Source: an uncultured Hymenobacter sp.
GTDB taxonomy: Bacteria; Bacteroidota; Bacteroidia; Cytophagales; Hymenobacteraceae
DNA length: 64,000 bases
Reading direction: 5' to 3'
Assembly (NCBI GenBank): GCA_913776615.1
Contig: CAJYPK010000060.1
Span: 27,204-91,203, forward strand
Positions within the stretch are counted from its first letter, which is position 1; every line of letters starts with the position of its first letter. The notes below the pieces were generated by a model, which did not search any database, was not told where the DNA came from, and saw nothing but the letters and a program-made list of their open reading frames with translations. The translations under genes were made by a program, and so were the position numbers. Positions 59,721-64,000 of this stretch are shown here, piece after piece.

Positions 59721-60739
59721 ACCAGGTGCAGCGTAAGGTGCGCCCGGTACTGCGCCGGGGTGGCTTCGAGGTGCAGCGCGTGGCGGCCGGGGTAGCTCAG
59801 GGCCAGCCGGCGGCGCACGTTGGCTAAGCCCGTGCCGGGCGGCGCGACCGGGGGCGGGCCGGGCGGCCGGCCGTTGGCCACGGTGTACTCGCAGGTGGTG
59901 GCCGCCACCCGCAGCTGCACGCGCACCCAGGCCGCAGGATCGTGGTTGCGCACGCCGTGCTTGAAGGCATTTTCCAAAAACGTCATCAGGATTAGCGGGG
60001 CAATGACCACGCCGGCCGGCTCGCCCTCAACCTCAAAGGTCAAGGAAATAGGATGGTTGAGCCGCAGCTTTTCCAAGTGCAGGTAACTGCGCATAAACTC
60101 GATTTCCTGCGTCAGGGGCACGGTAACTTGGTTGGACTCTTCGAGCAGGTAGCGCATCATCTGGGCCAGCCGGGCTACTACTTCGGGCGTGTTGGGCGAC
60201 TGCGTGTAAGCTAGGTAGTAGAGGTTGTTGAGCGTGTTGAAAAGGAAATGCGGGTTGATTTGGGCCTTCAAAAATTTTAGCTCCGTAGTCAGCTGCGCGT
60301 TTTCTAATGCCTTGGTTTTGGCGTCCAACTCAAACCAACCCACAACGAAGCGCAGCATGGCCACGAACAGCACCACTGCCAGCGTACTAAACACCGTCGC
60401 CACCAGGTAGCCCGTGGAGTACAGATAAGCTGGCGGCGCTACCAACGGCGACCAGGCGCGGGCCAGCCACACTTTGAGCGCCACTCCCAGCGCCAGCGCC
60501 CCGCCAAACGCCAGCAGGCTGCGCCCCAGTTGGTGACGGGCCAGCCAGCGGGGCAGCACGTAGCCGTAAGTAAAATAGGCTAGCAGCACGTTGCCCAGCA
60601 ACGGCTGGCCCACCAGCAGCAGGGCCGTCCGCGTGCCATATTCCTGCTGAAGCTGGTAGAAATAAAACGAGCAGTACGCGCCCCAAAACAGTAGGTGCAG
60701 CAGCAGTACCCGGTGGCGGCGCGCGAAGGCAATTATCAC
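59717..60739 (-). CDS. Sensor histidine kinase, LytS/YehU type
   Basis: A 340-residue membrane kinase with a GTG start (60739). Four hydrophobic segments occupy residues 10-130, without a large periplasmic domain. The HisK domain has H164 in KAQINPHFLFNTLNNL, and the ATPase domain shows LENAFKHGV (N box) and GTGLANVRRRL (G box). It phosphorylates the LytTR regulator, whose ATG overlaps its TGA stop. The input signal cannot be inferred. Confidence 0.94.
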   Translation of the reverse strand: MIIAFARRHRVLLLHLLFWGAYCSFYFYQLQQEYGTRTALLLVGQPLLGNVLLAYFTYGYVLPRWLARHQLGRSLLAFGGALALGVALKVWLARAWSPLVAPPAYLYSTGYLVATVFSTLAVVLFVAMLRFVVGWFELDAKTKALENAQLTTELKFLKAQINPHFLFNTLNNLYYLAYTQSPNTPEVVARLAQMMRYLLEESNQVTVPLTQEIEFMRSYLHLEKLRLNHPISLTFEVEGEPAGVVIAPLILMTFLENAFKHGVRNHDPAAWVRVQLRVAATTCEYTVANGRPPGPPPVAPPGTGLANVRRRLALSYPGRHALHLEATPAQYRAHLTLHLV

Positions 60740-60779
60740 AACAACTTGGTTAAAGGAGGTAAGCCTACCCTACGCCCGC

Positions 60780-61676
60780 TCAGCCCGCTGCGCCCCGGCC
60801 CGGCGGCAGCTGCTGCGCCAGGAAGCTCGCCACTTCCCGCGCCAACTCGGCCTGAAACTGCGGCCGGTCGAACCCCGGCGGGTCTTGCGAAGGCGGAAAA
60901 TCTGGCCGAACGCGCTGCGGGGGAAAGGGCGTCAGAAACGAGAAATGGCCGGCGTTGGGCACTACCCGCAACGTCAGCGGCGTAGTAGCGGGCACCCCGC
61001 GCATAATCTGCTCGCTGTGCGCGGGCGGCAGGTACTCATCTTTCTCGGCGGCCAGTACCAGCAGCGGCACCCGCACTCCGCGCAGCGAGCCGGGGGCGGC
61101 ATACCACGGCAAAGCCGGGGCCAGCAGCACGAGGGCCCGGACTCGGGCGTCGGCCGCGGGCACCGGGATGGCGGGGCCCGGGGCACCCGCGGGGCCCACG
61201 GCCGCGGGCTGGCCGCCGGCGGCGGCCAGCCCCGCGTAGCCTCCCATCGAGTGGCCAATCAGGGCCACTGCCTCGGGATAAAGCGCCGGGCCAAGGTGCG
61301 CGTCGTGCAGCAGCGTATCGAGCGCCAGTTGCAGGTGGCGCGGACGAGCCACGAGGTTTTGGGGAGTATTGGCCCAGCTATCGTCGTCGCGGTTGTTGTG
61401 CGGGTGCTCCAACAGGCCCACCGCGTACCCCTGCCCGACCAGCGCCTGCGCCAACTGTCGGTGCAGCAGCCCCGAGCTACCCGTGCCGTGCGACACGAGC
61501 ACCAGCGGAAAAGAGCCGGGGGCCACCGGGGCATCGGGGGCTACGTCGAGCTGATATAACCCCACCGGTATCCGCTGCGCAAGGGCATTCGTCGGGTACA
61601 GCACGTGCACCGGAAACGTGAGCCCAAGCTGCGCATCAGTAACGATAACTTGACGGTAGCCAATGGCTGACTGCAT
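60780..61676 (-). CDS. Alpha/beta hydrolase
   Basis: A 298-residue protein with an alpha/beta hydrolase fold similar to platelet-activating factor acetylhydrolase or dienelactone hydrolase groups. The oxyanion region LVLVSHGTGSSG comes first, then the nucleophile Ser in LIGHSMGGYAGLAAAG, an acid in LAAEKDEYLPP and H in NAGHFSFL. No signal peptide is visible. The substrate is unknown. It lies 40 nt upstream of the LytS-type kinase on the same strand and might belong to that unit. Confidence 0.85.
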   Translation of the reverse strand: MQSAIGYRQVIVTDAQLGLTFPVHVLYPTNALAQRIPVGLYQLDVAPDAPVAPGSFPLVLVSHGTGSSGLLHRQLAQALVGQGYAVGLLEHPHNNRDDDSWANTPQNLVARPRHLQLALDTLLHDAHLGPALYPEAVALIGHSMGGYAGLAAAGGQPAAVGPAGAPGPAIPVPAADARVRALVLLAPALPWYAAPGSLRGVRVPLLVLAAEKDEYLPPAHSEQIMRGVPATTPLTLRVVPNAGHFSFLTPFPPQRVRPDFPPSQDPPGFDRPQFQAELAREVASFLAQQLPPGRGAAG

Positions 61677-61824
61677 GACTAATAGGCTAAGAATAAAAAA
61701 AGTAGGTTAGCCGGAGCGCCGGAATTTAACCAGCTTGGCGAATCGGCTAATGAGTTAATCTCATTCTGGCCCAACGGCCCCGCAAGCTACGGGTAGCCGG
61801 CCGTTTAGCCAGCCGCTGGCGGTG

Positions 61825-62319
61825 CTAGTGGGCCGGCGCGGGGGCGGGCGGAGCGGGCATAATGCCGGTGTACTGCGCCCCCAGCAGGCGCCAACCCTGC
61901 GCACCGCGCTGCGCCACAAAGGTGGCCCGCACGGCCCGGGGGCGCGTGGTGCCATCGGGGCCGGGCAGCGAGTACGTAAGCGTGAGCACATCCAACGCCG
62001 TGGTGCCAAACACGCGAATCTGCTCGTCACTGATGGTCGTCGGCGGCCACGGCTGGCGCTGCGCGGGTTGATAAAAGCCCAGGAAGCGTGCCTGCTCATC
62101 GACCTCGCCGCGCGGCGATACCTCGACGTAGCGCGCATCGATGAGCCGGGCCAGCGCAGCGGGGTCGTAGGCCTGCTCCGCCGCCTGGAAGTCGCGCACT
62201 AGTTGCGCGACCTCCTGCTCGGCCCGGCCAACGGCAGTTTGGGCGCAGCCCGGATGCGTCAGGAGGGTACTCCCAATCACCAGCGGCCCGAAAAAAATCA
62301 GGTTCCTGTTACTTAACAT
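61825..62319 (-). CDS. NTF2-like DUF4440 secreted protein
   Basis: A 164-residue exported protein, started at ATG 62319 (signal peptide with GPLVIGSTLL, cleavage near CAQ). The mature protein is one NTF2-like domain: VAQLVRDFQAAEQAYDPAALARLID, YVEVSPRGEVDEQARFLGFY and VRATFVAQRGAQGWRLLGAQYTGI (in parts), matching the DUF4440/SnoaL-like group. Such domains often bind small hydrophobic ligands; activity is unknown. No operon partner is evident. Confidence 0.85.
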   Translation of the reverse strand: MLSNRNLIFFGPLVIGSTLLTHPGCAQTAVGRAEQEVAQLVRDFQAAEQAYDPAALARLIDARYVEVSPRGEVDEQARFLGFYQPAQRQPWPPTTISDEQIRVFGTTALDVLTLTYSLPGPDGTTRPRAVRATFVAQRGAQGWRLLGAQYTGIMPAPPAPAPAH

Positions 62320-62506
62320 GAGCAAAGATCAGCGGCCATCTGATGCAAGGCCGTCCACGCCGACAAAGCACGGGCAGCCCGCCAGCTACCCCTCTACCCG
62401 TTCGACCAGTACCCCTTTTTTTTCGACCGTTTGCCCCGGGCAAGCGGCATCCGCAGTAGGCGCCCTCCAGTCTTTAACCGGCCGCTACCCAGGGGCTGCA
62501 CCATGC

Positions 62507-62536
62507 AAAAAGGCGACCGTTAACGGTCGCCTTTTT
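62507..62536. terminator. Bidirectional terminator
   Basis: A perfect 30-nt palindrome with A5, GGCGACCG and their complement, 35 nt beyond the stop of the minus-strand gene at 62572. It ends that transcript. Confidence 0.9.
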
Positions 62537-62571
62537 CTTATTTTTATAGCGATAAGCTGCCCGGCCGGCGG

Positions 62572-63246
62572 CTAATAGTCCACGCCTTCCCGCTTCTTAA
62601 ACTCGCCGTCTTTCACCTGCTTCACGAGTTTAAGCCAGCTGAAGGGGTTGAGCAGCGGGTTGTTGCTCTGCGGGTTGGGGGCGATACCCATCCGGCGGTC
62701 CAGATCGAGCTGCTGCTGCGACATCGACTGCCGGTAATTGGCCGTGGGACCCATGGGCTGCGAGTTGAAAATCTTGCGCATCAGGTCTTCGTTCAGGTTG
62801 TCGGCCGCGGCCGAACCCCGCTCGGTGGGCAGGCGCAGGGCCAGAAAGGCCTTTTTGAATTCCTTCTCGGTGGCGTAGGGGAACACCCGCACCTCGGGCA
62901 GCACCGTCGCATCTTCTTGTAATTGAATAACTACCGAAAAGCTCTGGCGCTGGTAGTCGGCCGGGATGATAATGGTTTGGTTGCGGTAGCCCAGCGAGCG
63001 AAATACGATGCTATCGCCGGCCAGCACCGGCATCGAGAAATAGCCGTAGGCATTGGAGGTGGTGCCGCGCCCGGCCTTGGGAACGTACACCGAGGCGCCG
63101 GGCACCCCCAGCAAGCTGTCGCCGCTCGCCACGATACCCGTAAACTGCACTATCCGGCGCTTGCCCTGGGCCCAGGCGGCGGGGCTGGCCAGCAGCCCGG
63201 TCAGAAGTAACAGGCTCAGCAGACAAAGGATACGGCGACTAATCAC
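62572..63246 (-). CDS. Secreted carboxypeptidase-regulatory-like protein
   Basis: A 224-residue exported protein with a GTG start (63246) and signal peptide to AWAQ (about residue 27). Residues 33-120 form a CarboxypepD_reg-like beta-sandwich (VQFTGIVASGDSLLGVPGASVYV, GTTSNAYGYFSMPVLAGDSIVFRSLGYR, in parts), the domain found at the N terminus of TonB receptors. A helical, Asn/Gln-rich C-terminal region (KKAFLALRLPTE, MSQQQLDLDRRMGI) follows. Proteins of this layout are common in Cytophagales; their role is not known. Confidence 0.85.
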   Translation of the reverse strand: MISRRILCLLSLLLLTGLLASPAAWAQGKRRIVQFTGIVASGDSLLGVPGASVYVPKAGRGTTSNAYGYFSMPVLAGDSIVFRSLGYRNQTIIIPADYQRQSFSVVIQLQEDATVLPEVRVFPYATEKEFKKAFLALRLPTERGSAAADNLNEDLMRKIFNSQPMGPTANYRQSMSQQQLDLDRRMGIAPNPQSNNPLLNPFSWLKLVKQVKDGEFKKREGVDY

Positions 63247-63310
63247 GAAGGAGGGGAATTAGCAAAAGGATGTTCTAACAAATATACGAACCTGCCCGGC
63301 GCGCTCGCCG

Positions 63311-63318
63311 TACTTTTG
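63311..63318 (+). promoter_or_regulatory. Candidate -7 box for the ArsR regulator
   Basis: TACTTTTG matches TAnnTTTG, 40 nt upstream of ATG 63358. No clear -33 TTG is seen. Confidence 0.35.
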
Positions 63319-63357
63319 GGCGTTCGGCGGGGCCAGCCCGGCCATTTTCAACGGTAG

Positions 63358-63756
63358 ATGCGCGTAAAACATTTCCCGGTTGCATTCGGGCAGCAGCTTT
63401 TTAAGGCCCTCGGCGACGAAAGCCGCGTGCGGCTACTGCATTTGCTGTGGCGCAACCACGAAATGGTGGTCGGTGATCTGGAGCAAGTTCTTGACTTCAC
63501 GCAGACTAAAACCTCGCGCCAGCTGGCCTACCTCAAAAACGCCGGCTTAGTGGGCGTACGCCGGCTCGACAACTGGATGTTCTATTTCCTGCGCGATGAA
63601 ACAGCCGAGCTACTCCAGCAGCTGCTGGGCCTGATGGAGCGCGACCCGCAGCTCGTGCGCGACCAGCAAGTGTACCAAACCCTGTGGAACAACCGCGAGC
63701 TTGCTGCTTATAAAATTCAAAATCGCCGCTGGCTACCCGCGGGGGGAATTGGATGA
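63358..63756 (+). CDS. ArsR-family winged-helix regulator
   Basis: A 132-residue DNA-binding protein. KALGDESRVRLLHLLWRNHEMVVGDLEQVL leads to the recognition region DFTQTKTSRQLAYLKNAGLVGVRRLDNWMFYFL, the ArsR winged helix (given in parts). The metal-binding ELCVCDL box of classical ArsR is replaced by MVVGDLEQVL without cysteines, so it is probably not an arsenic sensor. The C-terminal YQTLWNNRELAAYKIQNRRW region may mediate dimer contacts. It ends 5 nt before the 100-bp inverted repeat; its target is unknown. Confidence 0.9.
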   Translation: MRVKHFPVAFGQQLFKALGDESRVRLLHLLWRNHEMVVGDLEQVLDFTQTKTSRQLAYLKNAGLVGVRRLDNWMFYFLRDETAELLQQLLGLMERDPQLVRDQQVYQTLWNNRELAAYKIQNRRWLPAGGIG

Positions 63757-63761
63757 GTCAG

Positions 63762-64000
63762 GAGTTAATAGCTACCGTCCGGTACCAGCGCGAGTTTAGC
63801 GCAGCGTAACTCGTGCTGGCCATGATGTGGAGGCTGCGCCTCCACTGCCGCAACGCGGCAATTCTGGCGGCCGCCTCGTTATTATGCCAGCTTACGCAGC
63901 TTGCCGCGTTGCGGCAGTGGAGGCGCAGCCTCCACATCATGGCCAGCACGAGTTACGCTGCGCTAAACTCGCGCTGGTACCGGACGGTAGCTATTAACTC
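63762..64000. repeat. 100-bp perfect inverted repeat at the window edge
   Basis: Arms 63762-63861 and 63901-64000 are exact reverse complements over 100 bp with a 39-nt spacer. The repeat may extend beyond the window. The arm contains shorter palindromes (GTGGAGGCTGCGCCTCCAC, GCCGCAACGCGGC). It starts 5 nt after the ArsR stop. No transposase or other gene lies in the spacer. Confidence 0.97.

Noticed and set aside
62318..62575. 85-codon plus-strand frame before the bidirectional terminator
   Set aside because: It reads through the terminator hairpin and has a low-complexity Ser/Thr/Pro composition; no start signal or family.
63762..64000. 100-bp inverted repeat as ends of an insertion sequence or MITE
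   Set aside because: The 39-nt spacer has no transposase and no target-site duplication can be seen; a MITE cannot be fully excluded because the right flank is outside the window.

Overview
The window looks like chromosomal DNA from a GC-rich Bacteroidota, most likely the Cytophagales genus Hymenobacter or a close relative. The signs are a type IX secretion (T9SS) sorting domain on the partial gene at the left edge and on the M43 metalloprotease, a TonB-dependent receptor with a carboxypeptidase-like regulatory domain, membrane-anchored AraC regulators, a LytS/LytTR pair, a GT3 (eukaryote-type) glycogen synthase, and TAnnTTTG-type -7 boxes. The genus is an inference from gene content; no rRNA is present.

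Layout. 0-6.8 kb: end of a T9SS cargo gene, a GH13 branching-type enzyme, a nitroreductase, GT3 glycogen synthase and a DUF4198 protein. 6.9-14.3 kb: STAS protein, RNase Z, YhhQ queuosine-precursor transporter, a secreted unknown, trpS, a conserved unknown and a DPP-IV-like S9 peptidase. 14.8-20.9 kb: accessory stretch with a beta-propeller surface protein, a DoxX-like membrane protein with an AraC regulator, a PA14-OmpA protein, and a stray copy of the S9 peptidase 3' end. 21-28 kb: housekeeping run of lepB, two tRNA-Ser genes, BrkB-type membrane protein, thioesterase, mltG, a YciO/YrdC protein, a lipid A-type acyltransferase and a secreted protein. 28.1-29.9 kb: AT-rich island with a lipoprotein/DUF6973-like gene split by an in-frame stop, plus an overlapping small lipoprotein. 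30-46 kb: WbqC, clpC, TonB receptor with AraC regulator, exonuclease, K+ channel, M28 peptidase, alcohol dehydrogenase, paired DUF1990-like proteins and endonuclease V. 46-64 kb: M43 protease, GluQ-like synthetase, a selenium module (mnmH, a VOC gene, selD), nuoM-nuoN (end of the complex I operon), an Lnt-like acyltransferase, an S66 peptidase, LytTR two-component pair, hydrolase, DUF4440 protein, a secreted carboxypeptidase-regulatory-like protein and an ArsR regulator.

The most striking structure is not a gene. At least 18 intergenic gaps hold long inverted repeats, many with perfect arms of 24 to 100 bp. The arms reach or include the stop codons of the flanking genes and are often built from degenerate 7-, 8- or 10-nt tandem units. 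The two arms match each other far better than neighbouring units within one arm match. In one case a 79-bp arm has become the last 26 codons of trpS; the largest has 100-bp perfect arms and runs to the right edge. These look like gene-end hairpins that are copied or corrected as palindromes.

Functionally the window links glycogen synthesis, envelope biogenesis (LepB, MltG, acyltransferases), T9SS and TonB surface functions, respiration (NuoM/N) and selenium modification of tRNA. Start codons were chosen by hand; GTG starts are noted where no ATG fits.
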